Shown here: piece by piece, positions 15,001 to 28,879 of the stretch | Layout of the letters: every line of letters starts with the position of its first letter | How positions within the stretch are numbered: position 1 is the stretch's first letter | From: Syngnathus acus | Lineage: Eukaryota; Chordata; Actinopteri; Syngnathiformes; Syngnathidae | Direction of reading: 5' to 3' | NCBI RefSeq assembly: GCF_901709675.1 | Contig: NC_051106.1 | Span: 7,204,001-7,268,000 of the forward strand | Length of the DNA stretch: 64,000 bases | Translations under genes and position numbers: made by a program | Notes under the pieces: generated by a model | Seen by the model: the letters and a program-made list of their open reading frames with translations, nothing else | Database searches by the model: none | What the model was told of the DNA's origin: nothing

Positions 15001-15257
15001 TATACGTTGTGCATGGCTGGGAGTGAGGTTGGGGGAATTCGCGGTTTGGACAAACTTGTCCGGCCCGCTCTGACAGGTTAAGCTTAATCGTATGCATGTT
15101 TGCGTCGATGGGCGGGTAAACACGTGCTCACCGACCGTGTCTATACCGCGCGATGGGAGAGGCAGGGTTGGGTGGAGGTCACCAAGAAGGTGCAGTACCA
15201 TGCAGCCAACATGGGAAAAAAATGTCATAAGCAACTGACAAACCGCAAGGAATTTAA

Positions 15258-15395
<138 letters not shown>

Positions 15396-16394
15396 TAAGT
15401 CCACATTTAAATTTCTCATTCTTCTCATGCATACGTGGGAAATTTGCACCCTATATACACATAAGCAATAAAACCTGATAAATGCAAGCTATGGAAATAA
15501 TGTTGCTCAAGTGATGCTATTACTAGATGTCCATCGTTATAATCTCTGGCAATTGAGTCAGCTGAGCTATGGAGGTGACTTTTTGGGTGAGGCTAGCCGC
15601 TAAGCTAACGAGGTGTACTGGTGTATTGCTTTTTGCTTTTAAATCATCGTAGTAAAGCTAATGAAGCTAACTAAATGGTTACAGTGCTTGTATTGGTCAA
15701 TTGTTTTTTGAATGGTTGTGATGGTGAATAGCGAGCATTAAAGGGACAGTGTTGCTTTTGAATGCTGTTGATTTGGATGAAGCTATGCGCTTGTTTGCAG
15801 TCATTTCAGGACATTATGAACACCTTTAAGATCCATAGTGGGCTTTTGTTATAGCTTTATCCGATATTCTATTAATACATCACGAATATGAGGTCTACTT
15901 AAACTAGCAAACTTCACCACAATGGGGAAAACAGTTTTCCTAAAATGTAAAAAACGGTTATGTGCATCCTTTCCTAGCAAGCACATTGCACACACACATG
16001 CGCAGTCTTTGTAATATTATTATGTGTTAGCAATTGGGATGTTCCAGTTATCGCTTAAGTCAGAGTCTCTTTGTGTATCAACACATGTATTGACTGCAAT
16101 CTATTTAAGGGAGATCTTAAGCTACCCCTGCAGCCCCCACACCCACAAGCCCTCCTCCCTTTTTCCCGCCCTTGCCATCCCAAAAAGCCTTACCAAGCTC
16201 CGCCACCGGTGCCCCCACACAAAAAGCGCCAGCCGCCCCCTCCCCGGTCGGTACACGGCGGGATTAAGGTGGCGGTGGCCGGGCCAGTGAGGCCTTTGTA
16301 GACGGCTTAGCACATAACTGGGGGTGGTGGATTAAATAAAATGATCACAGAAGCAAAGAAATGATACAGGAATTACTTATCAAAATACTAGCCT

Positions 16395-16740
16395 CGGTTT
16401 TATCTGCAGCTTAATTTGGTTCCGAACATTCTCAGGGTGATGTTCAGATTAATTGAAGTGACAGGCTCCTTTCAGCGTGCCGGGAAGGTATTTGCACGGA
16501 TTTCAGGTCTTACACAAACTTAATTATATGGAACCCCATTTTATCATTCTAATTCCGTGTAGCGGGAGGTTCTATTTACAAATGACAAGTCTGTGCCTTT
16601 TATTCGCAGCTTTCCTTAATATATTTATCAAAGCGGGGTTCATTTACAAAGTGCTCTATCTGCCGGGTACAGGCGGGCCCACATTAACGAAGCTTTTAGG
16701 TTTATCAGACGCGCGGGCCGACGAGCCACCCGAGGGTCAA
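16395..16740. promoter_or_regulatory. candidate conserved element in second meis2 intron
   Basis: About 350 bp of repeat-free sequence starts 1 kb downstream of the homeobox exon. It includes cagcttaatttgg, cagattaattgaagtgacagg (TAAT core 5 nt from a TGACAG site at 16459-16464), acttaattatatgg and tttatcaaagc. It stops abruptly at a T-rich tract. The adjacent block 16940-17045 has similar character. Confidence 0.35.
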
Positions 16741-16939
16741 TTGATTTTTTTCTTTTTCCTTTTTTGCTTCTCCGATTCATTTTTTTTCTCTTCGTCTCAT
16801 TTTTCTTGGATCACAATGAGAAACATGCCTGCAGAATTAGCCTGGTTTGTCAGCCTTATCTATCACACCTCCCCTCCCCCCACCCCAGCCTCCCTCCCAT
16901 TCCGCCCTCCCTCACCCTTCCGCTTTATTCCCCCTCCGA

Positions 16940-17045
16940 GCCGAGCTACTTAAATTGGCCACGGGAACCGCCGTTATCAGACTTTAATGCACCCTACAGT
17001 GTGGATAGCATTTCAATTACACCGGTAAGCAAAGATTAGCCGCCT
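16940..17045. promoter_or_regulatory. candidate conserved element in second meis2 intron
   Basis: Repeat-free sequence after a C-rich tract, with cgttatcagactttaatgc, gtggatagcatttcaattac and gcaaagattagc. It contains GATA/TATC and TAAT cores. Function is inferred only from composition. Confidence 0.25.
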
Positions 17046-18900
17046 GTTTTCATGGCTCGCGCCAGCCGTCTTCGGAAACCGTCGCCACGCGCGCCTCACC
17101 TACGGGAGCAGAAAATTGAGTCGCCTCGCCTGTGTCATGGTGATTAATACAGCAGGAATGGGCAAAGCAGACAGAGCTAGACTTTGGAAAATGGTGCCTT
17201 TTTCCTTATGAGCGGCCCTGCTGCTGTGTTTGTTTGACGAAATTTCCATTTGGGGAAATATTTTAAAATATATATTTTTTTTATTTTCTCCGACTATTAG
17301 AATTTTTTTACACAACACTTACTGTGACATCATATGCTAAATCTAACACAAAAGCCAATAAAAACACAACTAAAACAAAGCATTTAAATTAATAAAAACT
17401 ATTAACTCTGCTCTAAAACTAGCTGAAGTTAAAAAACAAAACATAAATGTCGTTTTGTCAAAAAAGTCACACACACAAATGCAGTTGGTAGCCTGAAAAA
17501 TAGCAATGTTAGCATTGTTAGCACTGAAACCAAAAATGGTGGACCGCAGTGCAATATTGAAAAAGATCGCAGATGCTCTTTTGATTTTTAAGGAAGAACT
17601 GTTTTATATTCCAAACATTCCGTAGCCATCAAATAACTTTTATTTGCCCTCCTTTGGTTTCTCTAGCCACGCCGAGATATCCCGCCCAGCAAATGACGCA
17701 GCGTCGCTGTTCGAAATTCTTGTTAAAAATAAAAGCTCTTCAAATTCCTGGCTAGGCTTTCACATTGTTTGGTTTGCCTTTGATGCACGGCCGCTGCCAA
17801 CCTGACGGGCCAAAGACAGATAGAGACCAAAAAGATAGACGACGGTGGCAGTTTGAACGGGGGGGATGTTGGGCTGTATGACCGCCGTCTTGGGTTTCCA
17901 ATGCTTCCCCCCATGGGGGAAAAGGATGTGCTGAATCGGGGCTTTGTCCTCCGCCACAATTGCGGTCGGGCGGCGGCACAAAGCTGCCCTGTTTCTATCC
18001 CGTCAAACTGTCCTCCCTTTTCTACCTGCTGCTCACCTGCACCCGCCCAAATAAACCGCTTGAAACCCTTTCGTCGGGCTAATATTGTCACTATCTCCAG
18101 TATGCATCATTAGCTAACACATCCGGCTACTGCTAATAAAGAAAAGAGCAAAAGGTTAAAGTCCACGATTCTGCTGCTGCTAGATTATGCTTTTAGCTGA
18201 TGTTTGCATAGTTTGCCCTTAGTTACCTCTGCCATGGGGATTTGTGAAAATTTACATTTGTCATTTGCTGCCTATTTTAGTATATATATTTTCATATTTT
18301 ATTTTTGTTATTTTATTATTTTATATGCCTGTTTTATTTTCATTTTTTTCTTCATGTTTTATTTTTATATAATTTTATTAGTATTTTATTTTGTAGTATT
18401 TATATTATATATACTATATAGTTTTATTATATTATAGTTATTTTTAATTTTTTTATGACATTTTATACATACATATTTGACATATTTTCCATATTTGATC
18501 ATTTTGGATTGTCGAGCCTTGGCGGAGGTCTGGCACAAATTGGAAGACAACCAGGCGAAGCTTCTCCCATCTCCCGTGGCTTCGGCGGGTCCTCATTTGA
18601 AGCTAAATGGGGCCTGACCAAATCCTCGGCATAGGAGCCAGCACGACACCTCGCCTTTATTTACCGGCGCGATGACGCGGCCGTGGCATAAACACACACA
18701 TGAGATGACGGCGGGAGAAAGGCGGCGAAAAGAAAGGCAGGAAATGCTCTGCTCATTATTCCCTCGTCTTTGCAGCCACTTCTTGGCATATATGATGACG
18801 GACCGCTGTGCCAATGGAGCACTAATAACAATAAAGAGGGCACTAAGCCACACTCTATTTTTATTCCTCTGGCTCGTCTCTACAGCCCAGGGGGGAATAG

Positions 18901-18942
18901 ACACACACACACACACACCCACACACACGCACACACACACGA
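18901..18942. repeat. (CA)n microsatellite
   Basis: A 42-bp CA array is interrupted by one CCC and one CG step and followed by a short GA run. Confidence 0.9.
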
Positions 18943-20076
18943 CAAAGAGAGAGAGAGAAGCTCTAATTAGCGGCAGAAAGGAATACAATGAGTGAGTTAT
19001 TAAGACACAGGGGCGGCGCTCGGCCAACCTTTGCCCCGTGTCGCAGCGCAGGTCACATGATAAGGGAAGGATATCCGCCAGACGACGGCGCCAGACGGCC
19101 TGTGACCATCGATGATGTGAAATAGCTTAAATATCTGCGGCCGTTCGCACCACCGAGGGCAAAGTGCACTGATTATTGTTATAGGGTATTATTATTACGA
19201 CTCTCGTAGTTGATTCCAGCTTCGATACACCGAGGGTGAAATTCAAGGTCAACGTTCAATTCCAGCGCTTGTTTGCTGTGTGAAGAGAAAAAATCACAAC
19301 AAAGCCAACAAAGTGTTCCTCTCACTTTGCTGCGTTTTTTCCAACATGACGTCTCCGGCCAGTAAGCAATGTCGGACCGCTGACTTTTATGTTTGTTTTT
19401 TTATGATCGGTTCGGTTTTGGCGGGCAACGAGAAGTCATATTTTCCAAATGCATCGTTAAATGGCGAGCTGATCATTTTTCCCAAATTCTTTGAAGATGT
19501 TAAAGCCTCCTGAGCGTTCCTCGACATCCTACTTTTCCCCGTTTTCATTCGTCTTTACTTTGACCCAGATGGAAATGTCGGCGACTTTTCTTGGCTGCAA
19601 CCTGGGACTTGAGTTGGTGGCCATGTTGCACCCCTGGCTTACTAAATATAGCGTCGGAGTGTGTGCGATTGGCGTAGAGCGAGCGAGGAGCGGGGGGGGG
19701 GGGGGGGGGGTACTGGAGTCTGCGGCGATGCCAACACAGGCATCGCGATTCCTCTCATTTAGGGAGCGCTAATTGGCAGTTAATTAGCCGAATTGACTCT
19801 GTTGTCAGATCCCAAGTGTCAACCACCCCCGTCACTCCCCCAACCCAACCACCTACCCGCTAAATTCATTTGATCCGGCTGTTTCCTCCGTGTGCAAATA
19901 ATAATCGCATCTGGAATAGGGCGGCAAAACGCTCATTGGCGGATTGTGACGCGAGCAAACGTTTTTTTTTTTATTGAGTTGAGCAGTTCATGCTGTTCTT
20001 ATTTCAATTGGTGGCTATTAATTAGCTCAGGCTAACATGCTAATGTGTGTTTAATCGTAGCCACTCCCACTTTATC

Positions 20077-20156
20077 GGATGGATGGATGGATGGATGGAT
20101 GGATGGATGGATGGATGGATGGATGGATGGATGGATGGATGGATGGATGGATGGAT
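20077..20156. repeat. perfect (GGAT)20 tetranucleotide array
   Basis: Eighty bases hold twenty uninterrupted GGAT units within the 13.5-kb meis2 intron. The purity predicts length variation between individuals. Open frames repeating MDGW or SIHP across it are artefacts. Confidence 0.97.
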
Positions 20157-20689
20157 GCGTTCGTCTGTGGAGTAGCTGCAACTGAAAGAAGGCAAAGCAT
20201 TAGAAAGAGAGGGGGAGCAACGGGTGGGGGTGAGGGAAGCGAGTTTTCTTTGTACTTCCCAGCACCTTTTGACTCCTTTATACCTCACCAGCTTGGTTTT
20301 ATCGGCGGGGTCGATTAATAACAAGAGCTGGCGCGTTTGAAATAAAGTCGAGCCGCGTTTTGCGCGTGGGCGAGACTCCCTTTTTGTTTTTTAATTCTTA
20401 GACGGATAATTTCTGTAGCAGTGGGGCGGAGAGGTCGACAAGTGTGGGAGAGAGAAAAGTAGGTTAATTTCTTTCATTTGCAGAAAGAGAGGTGTTAAAA
20501 GGTGGAGGCGAGGAAAAGTCACAGTGGGTGGGGCTGACCACCGTTTACGCCACACTGGAATCTTGTGAACATACGCAGTGACGTTACTCTTCAACAGCCC
20601 TTAAACGTGAGGAAGTGAAAGTGTACGATGATGTTTTTCCCCCCTTTATGAACACGCGGGCAGGCATCGTAATCCTTCCCCAATTCTCC

Positions 20690-20810
20690 CCGTGCCCCGA
20701 GGCCATCTGTGAGCAGAATAGCGATTTTATGACTTTGTCATTAAAGCAATTTCACAGCCGTATTGTTTGTTAATGAGGCCGCCGCAAACGAGGCGAGATG
20801 TCACTCAATG
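20690..20810. promoter_or_regulatory. candidate regulatory block in second meis2 intron
   Basis: The sequence gcgattttatgactttgtcattaaagcaatttcacagccg followed by tgtttgttaatgagg carries a HOX13-like TTTTATG, TAAT cores and a forkhead-like TGTTTG. Conservation untested. Confidence 0.25.
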
Positions 20811-21568
20811 GCTGCTTCAACCTTCGTCATCTTCTTTTGTTGCTTAAAGTCCACCTCGGCCCCTCCCCCATCCACCTCCTGCAGGCCCGCCTCATAAAAG
20901 GGCAAACTGCTAAAAGATCAAATTCAAAGTCTTTCCAGTTGAGTCTCGTGTTCAGGAGCTTCCGTTTGCCTTTGGCTCTCGTTGGGACAATCGGGAGAGG
21001 TTTTCTTCAAGCAAGCTTGAGGGCACTGGTGGAGCTCGGATTTGTCTCCCTGGGGATGGTTAAGGATATTTCAGGGGGTCCACAAATAACAAAAAAAAAA
21101 GTCAGAAAACGCTGATAAAGATTCATTATATGTTTCCGTGTGGAAATGTTGAAAAACAAAATCCAGGAATAAAATACCCCAAAGTCAATTATCTGATCCA
21201 AGCATCTTATTTTGTTGGGGGGGGCGGTGCCCCTGCAGCCCCCCTTCTAGCTTTGCCAGTGCTTGAGAGTGGCATTTACAAATGGCGTTTTCAAAAGTCC
21301 ACGAATGGAATGTTTCCTTACTAAGTTGCATCGCCAACTCGTGGCCTGGCATGCAAATTACAGCGTCACTTTTATATGTGCAGTTTATGACTGACTGTAG
21401 ATATTCTGATGGAGTAGATTTGTAACAATTAGTTTTATCTGTTGAACGAGATAGCCATGCGAATTGCGTGTCAGCCACTGGTAAATGCATACGTGTGTGT
21501 GGAAGGTTGAGGGTGTGGGGGACTGAAAGGGATAAAGGTGACCAGGTGTAACAGAATGGCCTTGAGGG

Positions 21569-21620
21569 TGTGTGTGTGTGTGTGTGTGTGTGTGCATGTG
21601 TGCATGTGTGTGCGCATGTG
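21569..21620. repeat. (TG)n microsatellite with CATG interruptions
   Basis: A pure TG core is followed by tgcatgtgtgcatgtgtgtgcgcatgtgg in the second meis2 intron. Confidence 0.9.
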
Positions 21621-22436
21621 GACAGGATCTTGCCGCTCAGGCTGAGCTCTTTAAACTCTGTGAACCTCAAGCAGGTATGTTCTCTTTGTTGAGGCATGCT
21701 CCTTGTTTTTGCCTTCACCTCGCTGCTGCTTCACATTTTGCATTCCATCCTAAAGCCCCCTCTTTTTTTTGTGTGTATATACCGTGAAAAAAAAAGATTT
21801 AAAACGTCAAAACAACAGTCAAACTTTTCTTTCAAGACAAGTAATTGTGATGGTGATCTGTGTGCGTGTTTGTAAACATGTTGTTGCTGTTAAGGTGTGA
21901 AAAGAAGCTAACCGCTTTAAAAACAAATAAAACCAATTCTCCACCTTGATGTTGATTCCCCTCTCGTCGGCGGAGAGTCCCAATAGTTGGGGGAAATTGG
22001 TGTTAAATGCCAACATATAAGAGATAAGTGCAAAATTACAATTTACATGAAAATAATTTTGCCAAAAAATGACTATTTGTAGGTGCAATGGCCACCTGTC
22101 CCAATACTTATGTCCATGTCAAAATGTAAACTCTATACACTGCTCCACAAATTAGGTCATTGGTGTTCTGGGGTTTCATCCCACTTCACTTGCCTTTTGT
22201 GTAGTGACACTTGAGCGTAGGTTGTGTTGTTTTTTTTGGCGTGTGACGCAGATATTTATTTGGCTTTTATTATTGCCAGTGTCACATCAGAAAAGAGGAC
22301 CACAGGGGATGGAAAAGAGGTGGTTGATCTGCAGCTCTGGGGGTCCGCCATTCACGTCAGTGTCCCTGTGGCCAGTTCCAGCACCACAAACAGCCGCTAT
22401 TTATAACTCCCCACTGCCTGCCTTCACAGCCCTGCT

Positions 22437-22462
22437 TGTGTGTGTGTGTGTGTGTGTGTGTG
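22437..22462. repeat. (TG)13 microsatellite
   Basis: An uninterrupted TG array in the second meis2 intron. Confidence 0.9.
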
Positions 22463-25129
22463 CTTCTGAATATATGTCAAAGCAATTATGTGCAATTGAA
22501 GCTCTTATTAATTTTGCAAAAGCGGGGGAACACAGCGGGGGCCGGACGGTCGCTACTACTATGCGGCATCATGGAAACTTCCAGGGTGGAAAAACCCGTT
22601 CACACGCCACTGACACAATTATGAAGAAATAGGTGAGGGGGGAGGGGGGAAGCATACTGTACTCCCTTGTGTTGTGTGTTACATCCCGCAGTGAAGGTGT
22701 CGCTTAAAAACTTGGCATTCTCACAGTTAAAAATTTGTAAAAATTCAAAAAGGGTCAAAATAAAAAAGTCTGAATACATGATATAGGTATTTCATTTCAT
22801 GAATGAGATTGTAAGATTACTGTACATACAGAAAAAAATGTAACATGATCTGAAAAATATCCAAATATTAGGCCGATGAGACTGCAAACATAATTTAAAT
22901 ATTGTAAGAAAAATATATTGGTATAGAGAATACAATCCTATTATGCAAAACAAAAGTCGATTTGACAAAAATTTAAAGCTGTACTTTTCATGTAGAAGCA
23001 TTAAATATCTAAAAAATGATTGGACATTTTCTAAAAATTAAATTATAACTTATCAACAAAAAGTACCGCCATACCTCATAATCACAAATCTTTAGTGTTG
23101 GTACTTCTGAAGCAGCTATTGAAGACGTTTCAAGTTTTTGCCGTAATACCGTTTCAGTATCGGTATTGAGGTATTTAAAAATGTTCTTTTCCTCCATTAC
23201 ATGACATTAAATTCCAGGCCTTGTAAAATGGAATAAGAGCGGCGTCTGATCCCGAGCAAAAGGCAACTCGGTCGTCCTTATTTCCCCGCCGAGTCTGCAC
23301 GGCACTCAATTTGGGTGGAAATATCACGCCTCTATCATGTCATTATCGGCTCCCTCTGCTAATCCACAAAGCCGCCCTGTTTGATATATAACAAAAAAAA
23401 ACAAAAAAGGGAGGAGGAGGGGTGTCGGGTCACAGAGTCGCACAATCTCGCACTCGATTACCAGACACTCGACGCAGGCAGAGAAGAATGAAAGGCAGCG
23501 GCAGAAGAATCAGACAAAGACGAGGAGGAGGAGGAAATTGAAGATGCAGACTGAGAAATCAAAGTTGTTTGATAGCACTGAGAGGTGAAAGGAGGCTACA
23601 GTAGTGAAGCCTCCTTAAGGAGCGCTACAAGCACCAATCGGGGGGTTGAAGTGGTTGGCTAATGATGTCCCTCAGTGGGTCAGACTAGTCCAGGTTTGGA
23701 GTTGCTGCCAAGCTTAATATTTTTTTTTAAATAGCTAATTACAGCGAAGAAGAATAATGGGGATATATTTGGAGAGGAGCTGGTTTTGAGATGTAGCCTC
23801 TCCTCCTTGTTGAAAGTTGTCAGGTCGGCCATGTTGGCTTTGCTACTATAGGCCGCCTTTCATACAGGTGTGTTGATGCCTCAGGGAGGCTTAGATGTGG
23901 CGCTCCTTCCTTTTCTTTTCACCTTGTCTGTAAAGAAGACATCTGCTAAAGAGCAACACGGAGGGACATGTCAAATGACAAGTGCCGCATTTGTCACTGT
24001 GGCCAGAAATGACTAAAGTAAACACACATGCTAATGTTAGCTTACGGTTTTGCTCCACTTTTAGAGTGTCTACTTGATTCCCCTCTTCTTGAATAAAATG
24101 TCTTCTTCTGAGAAGTGAATAAGGAAAGTCCTTCTCCTCCTGATTCATGTGACATTTGAAGATATGTGGCCAGAAATTACAATAATAAACATTCATCCTT
24201 AGCTTCCCCCTTTAGCCACAGTATATACTCTCTTGCTGCCCAGTTTCCTATATATTTTTTTCCTTTGAGAACTTTAGGAGACCGTCTCTACGTTATCTCT
24301 ACTGGTTACTAATTTCTTGAAGATACACAGTTAGAGATGACAGATTAAAATCACATGCTAACCTTATCTGAGCCTGATTTTGTGCCTTAGCTGTGGATGC
24401 TCATCTACTTTTTGAGCATCTCGTTCTGACCGTTCTGATAATTTGTCAAACATAGTGAATACAGATTTCCGTCAGATCATTACAATGTGAAGCGGACCTT
24501 GACTTTTACATTGAAGCCGTCAGCAGAAAAGCTTTGCGGCTGTCAGAAAAGTGCACGGCGAGTGAGCAAAGCGTGCCGCAGTGCTATTGATTTATTTTAA
24601 TTAGCTACTCGTTAAATCCTGCCAGTTTGCACCGCAAATACGTTTAATTCTTTGTGTGATCCCCGCCCCTTCCACCCCAACTTCACAACTGCCCAGTTTT
24701 ATTTTGGGGCGGGGGGTAATGCACGGCCGAAGGGATGCGAGTTGCAAAGCGGTGCTGCGGGGGTTCCACAAAAGGCCAATAAGCGCAGTAATAAAAAGGG
24801 GGGAAAAAAACAGGTCAGTGAAAGTCCATGGAGGAGAAGTGAAACAGTCCCTCTTTTGAGAGGCGCACAAAAGAGTATGGAAGGAGGGAGAGAATGAGTG
24901 AGGAGAGGTATGTAAACACAGCAGTTGCCCCAAAAGCGGGCCCTCACCCTCAACCTCCATCTAGGAAAAAAAAAAAAAAAAAAATGCAGCAGCCTTCTCG
25001 CTCTGCTCCACATCTGTCGCAAATCAAACACGGCGGCGGTGAGGTCATGTTCAGCCTGCCTTCCAGCCCGACAAAAGGTGGGAGCGCAAAAACATCCCCA
25101 TCTCAATTCCCCCCGCGGCCATTTGTCAC

Positions 25130-25235
25130 ATTTGCGGCGATACCGTTTGATGAATCAGCTGATAGCGTTAAGTCGGGCCTGACGGCGCTGATTCAATCAG
25201 CGTTGTTGTCATTACAGCAGATCGGCGGTGGATGT
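25130..25235. promoter_or_regulatory. candidate element with 17-bp palindrome CGCTGATTCAATCAGCG
   Basis: At 25186-25202 two 8-bp arms are perfectly inverted around one C, giving TGATT and AATCA half-sites. The 50 bp upstream hold tgatgaatcagctgatagcg, with further TGAT/ATCA cores. This spacing suits dimeric binding of homeodomain proteins or a bZIP-like site; which one is unknown. Confidence 0.3.
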
Positions 25236-25786
25236 TCAGAAGGCCGAGACCGCCCCGCTGCAGGCCCGCTCTGTAATGACTGTTTGCTTACACAAAAAAA
25301 TCCGACATTATTTTTCTACTGAGGTTTAATAATCCCAGCCAATCACAAGTCCTCAATTGTATCCAATCAGAAACCTCCATTATATCTTCCCACGCAAACC
25401 TTTTGTTTTTGTGTGCTTTATTGTCGCCGTGGCAACCAGGAGGCGGCGGTCTAAGTCGGAGGGGCAACCCGAGGACCTCCCTCCATCTTTTATCAATCGC
25501 CAGTCGAGCCAATTGAGCTTATCGAGGTCGGCGCTGATAACGCTGTTAATGGTGTGTGCTTAGATGGACGCCGCTCCTCAATCCTCCACGGGGGGGACCT
25601 GCGACTCCGGGTTTGACCCGCGGCTCGGACCGCGGGGACCGTCAATTCCCTCTTCAGGGCTGTCCTGTGCCGTACATTGTGGACCACAGCAGTGTGTCCT
25701 CAGCTCAGCCAGAACCAAAAGTCCGCCTTTTATTATCTACATCTGGCGGTGGAGCTTATTATTGCCTGCCTCTGCTCAGTGTTAGA

Positions 25787-25788
<2 letters not shown>

Positions 25789-25821
<33 letters not shown>

Positions 25822-25837
25822 AACACGCACACACACA
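25789..25837. repeat. (CA)n microsatellite
   Basis: A pure CA core is followed by interrupted CA (atgaacacgcacacacacag). Confidence 0.9.
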
Positions 25838-25972
25838 GCATGGGAACTCCATGCTGTCTTCAAACAAATAATTAAAGGCAAGGTTAGGGGGTCATGTGGA
25901 GGTCATTCCTCGGGATACGCAGCAGAATGTGTACATTCTCCCCGGGAGAGAGCCAACTAGTGTGTGCAAACT

Positions 25973-25993
25973 GGGGGGGGGGGGGGGGGGGGG
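25973..25993. repeat. G21 homopolymer
   Basis: Twenty-one consecutive G. Runs of 19 and 21 G also occur at 19692-19710 and 31062-31082, all on the meis2 sense strand within its introns. Their lengths are the part of this sequence most likely to contain read errors. Confidence 0.85.
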
Positions 25994-28879
25994 TGTTAGT
26001 GGCTTTAGCAGGTCCGCTGTTGTTCAATGTGGACTTCTTCTTTGGTAGCCAGTGTTTGAATATTTGTCGGAATGCTATGCTAATTTTTCCATTAGCATGT
26101 AGGATGCAAAATTGGAACTTGAAATTCATGCCCCATCGTTTGGCGCATTTATCGTTTTCTGATTCTAACAAAATTTTTCTTTAAACTTTTGTCGCCCCCA
26201 GCATTAAATCCATGCACATTTTCAGAACACACATACAAAAGTGGCCTCCGAGTGCTAACTATCCTTTCACACTTCCGTGCGAATGTGTACGCACGCGTCC
26301 GCTGTGCGTGTCAGCGCATTCTTTACAGTCTACGCAGCCGCCGTTTGGGCTTACAGTAGCGACGTACCCTTAAAAGGCACGACGCGAGGACATACTGTAC
26401 ACGTTCGTGCGTCCACGTGCCGAGACGGACAACAATCGGTGGTTTACGAGCGCTCGGGAGCTGCGCGGGGGAAATAACAGTCAGGCTATGAATGATGGAG
26501 CCAGGACAGCGGGAGTCCACTTGACACGAGGTCTCGGCCAGGCTGGATCAACACGGCGTCCCTCGGCTGCTAATATCGGCTCACGCTCGACGGGGGGGGG
26601 GCGGCCTGTTAAGTAGCCGAGCCGACACACAATGTTGTCTTCCACTGCGTGTGTGCCAGAAGAAATAATACTTGTGTATTGAGCAGCCGGCCCCTTTTTG
26701 TGGTGTGACGCAACACAAATGTGCGGAGAAGACATTGTTTCACGTATCTCCACATCTCAGTGGGTCACAATGCTCTCGTTTCTGGTTAAGTGACTCCAAG
26801 CCACACCTGCTAACTGGCTCCTGTTGTCAGCATTCCTTCGCTGAGAAATCATCATGCCAAAGCGGCCCTCTCCCTGGAGCCCGGCCCAGCCGGAGAAACG
26901 TGAGAGGGAGGGAGCCAGAGTGAGAAAGAGACGGCTTGCGGGGAAGCCGGCCAATCAGGAGTGAGGTCACTAGTTTGACGACTTTGTCGAGGAAGAAAAG
27001 AGAGCGAGTGGCGGAGCGAGCCAGAAATGAGAGAAATGCTCGACATGACAAACAAAAGCTGCTGCAAGAGTAGCATTCGAGTGCAGGCACATTTTTTTTT
27101 TCTTCCTAAGACTTATTATTGGTTGCATACAAATGTTTTGACAGCTCTCCAACAAGAGACACAAGGCCAAGTCAAGTTCTTGGCAGTTACTTGTATAACA
27201 TGCAAATCCATTTTGTCAAAAGGAAAGTTTTTTAGGGTAAAGGTTTGTTTTTCTTTTAGAATTTTTATATAATTTTCTATAATAATTTTCTATAATAATC
27301 TTTAATTTTTCTGTTTTTCTATTCTTTATTTTTTATTTTGTTTACTTTATATTTTATTTGTATTTATTTAGTTGATTTTTTTTTTTTTTTTAACTGTGCC
27401 GTGTTTTTCCATCATTGTGTACCTTTTCTTCTCCTCGCTGTCCATGTGAGCTTGTAGCCGAGCAGATTAGAAGCGTTTAAAGTTCATCGGGGAAGGTGAG
27501 GGCAGGTATCAGGACTTCACGGGGGATTAGGAGTCCAAATTGGTTCCAGCTCTGCCTTTGCCACTAATGACCACCTCTTGAGCCGTTCCGTACGTTACAC
27601 TCGTGATTTGAAACCACCTTTTCGCTTTAATATTAACCACATGGTCGTATACCTGCAGCACATTTTTTTTATGGATGTGGATGAGAGGATGCAAACCACA
27701 AAAAAAAAAAATCTGAGCTCCAATGGTCAGCTCGCAGCCCCCAGAAGAGTTAAAAGGTCACCTCCGGCTGGCAGTCACCTCTCTGTGAACCGAATTTTTT
27801 TTTTTTTTTTTTGTGGCACTGCGATTATTTGCTACTAAGGCCGGTGATAAAACTTCAGACGGCCTAATTGATGTGCTCGCTGACATCACTATACCACGTG
27901 TGAGTGGCTCATGCCTGGTCCTCATTTCTGGACAGCTGGAAATGGGGTGGTGGGGGGGGGTATCGTGCGTTAATGTTTTGCGAAAGACCGACTGTTAAAC
28001 TTTTTCCACCACGTACCACCTCAAAAACTCCTTAGGAGAAAAATATGGGATATTAATATTGTACAGGTGTATGAAAATAGGGTGTGTGAGGAAGATAGGG
28101 GGCGCCCCCTCTACCTGGCTGGTGAAGCATGGATGGTATGATTAAAAACAAAAAAGACAATTCTCAGCCAAGGCAGACCTCAGTTTCTCAGCTATGAGGT
28201 TACAGGTGCCTTTTTGTGTCAGCCCGGCCACCCCATTAAAACTGTTCTAGCTATGTCCCTGATAAAAAGCTTGGCTTCAAAAAAATCATTAAAAATAACA
28301 ATATACTTGTGGCCGTCCTAAAAGTCCAAGTGTTGCTCATTTCTGGACAGCTGGAGGCGGCCCTGCCCGACGCGTCCCGAGTTGGGGGTCCCTGAAAAGG
28401 GGGAAAGAAGGCCTGAAAGGAAGCATGTGTATCCTCAGTGTTTCTTCATTGAAGCTTCCTTTCCCATTCCAATGAGGGGCATCCCCACACGGGGGAAGAC
28501 GAGCCACAGTGAAGTTGGCGTGTGCGGGGGCCAAAGTGTCTGTGAGGGGAAATAAAAAAAAGGAGAAAGGGATGTGCCACCGCCAAACCACCCCCCACCC
28601 ACCCACTCACCCCTAACCCCCTCCCGGCCTGCGCCCGAGCAGCAGCTAATACTTGAGGAATGTCTCCCCGGCGCCCGTGGCAACCCGACGTAATCAAAAG
28701 CTTTATTAAACGAGGGGGGAATAGATCATAAGGAACATTAAACGTGTCCCTCGCTTGGTTCCCAAGTCGCCACACAATCGGCCTTTTGTTTGTTGTTGTA
28801 TTTGTGTGTGTGTGTGTGGCCGGCGTGAATGTCGGCCTGATTTAACGTCTGTTTCTTCTTCTTCTTCTGTCTCTGCCAG

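Noticed and set aside
20040-20324. Regular repeats that might suggest a CRISPR-like array or repeat protein (SIHP/MDGW frames)
   Set aside because: A pure (GGAT)20 microsatellite without spacers.
21950-22125. Possible Tc1/mariner end (tgtcccaatacttatgtccatg)
   Set aside because: Resembles the end of fish Tc1-like elements, but no matching inverted repeat or transposase was found; not listed as a feature.
25900-25970. gaatgtgtacattctccccggg, reminiscent of a SINE body (TTTGCATGTTCTCCCCG)
   Set aside because: Match is short, with no tRNA-like head or tail nearby.
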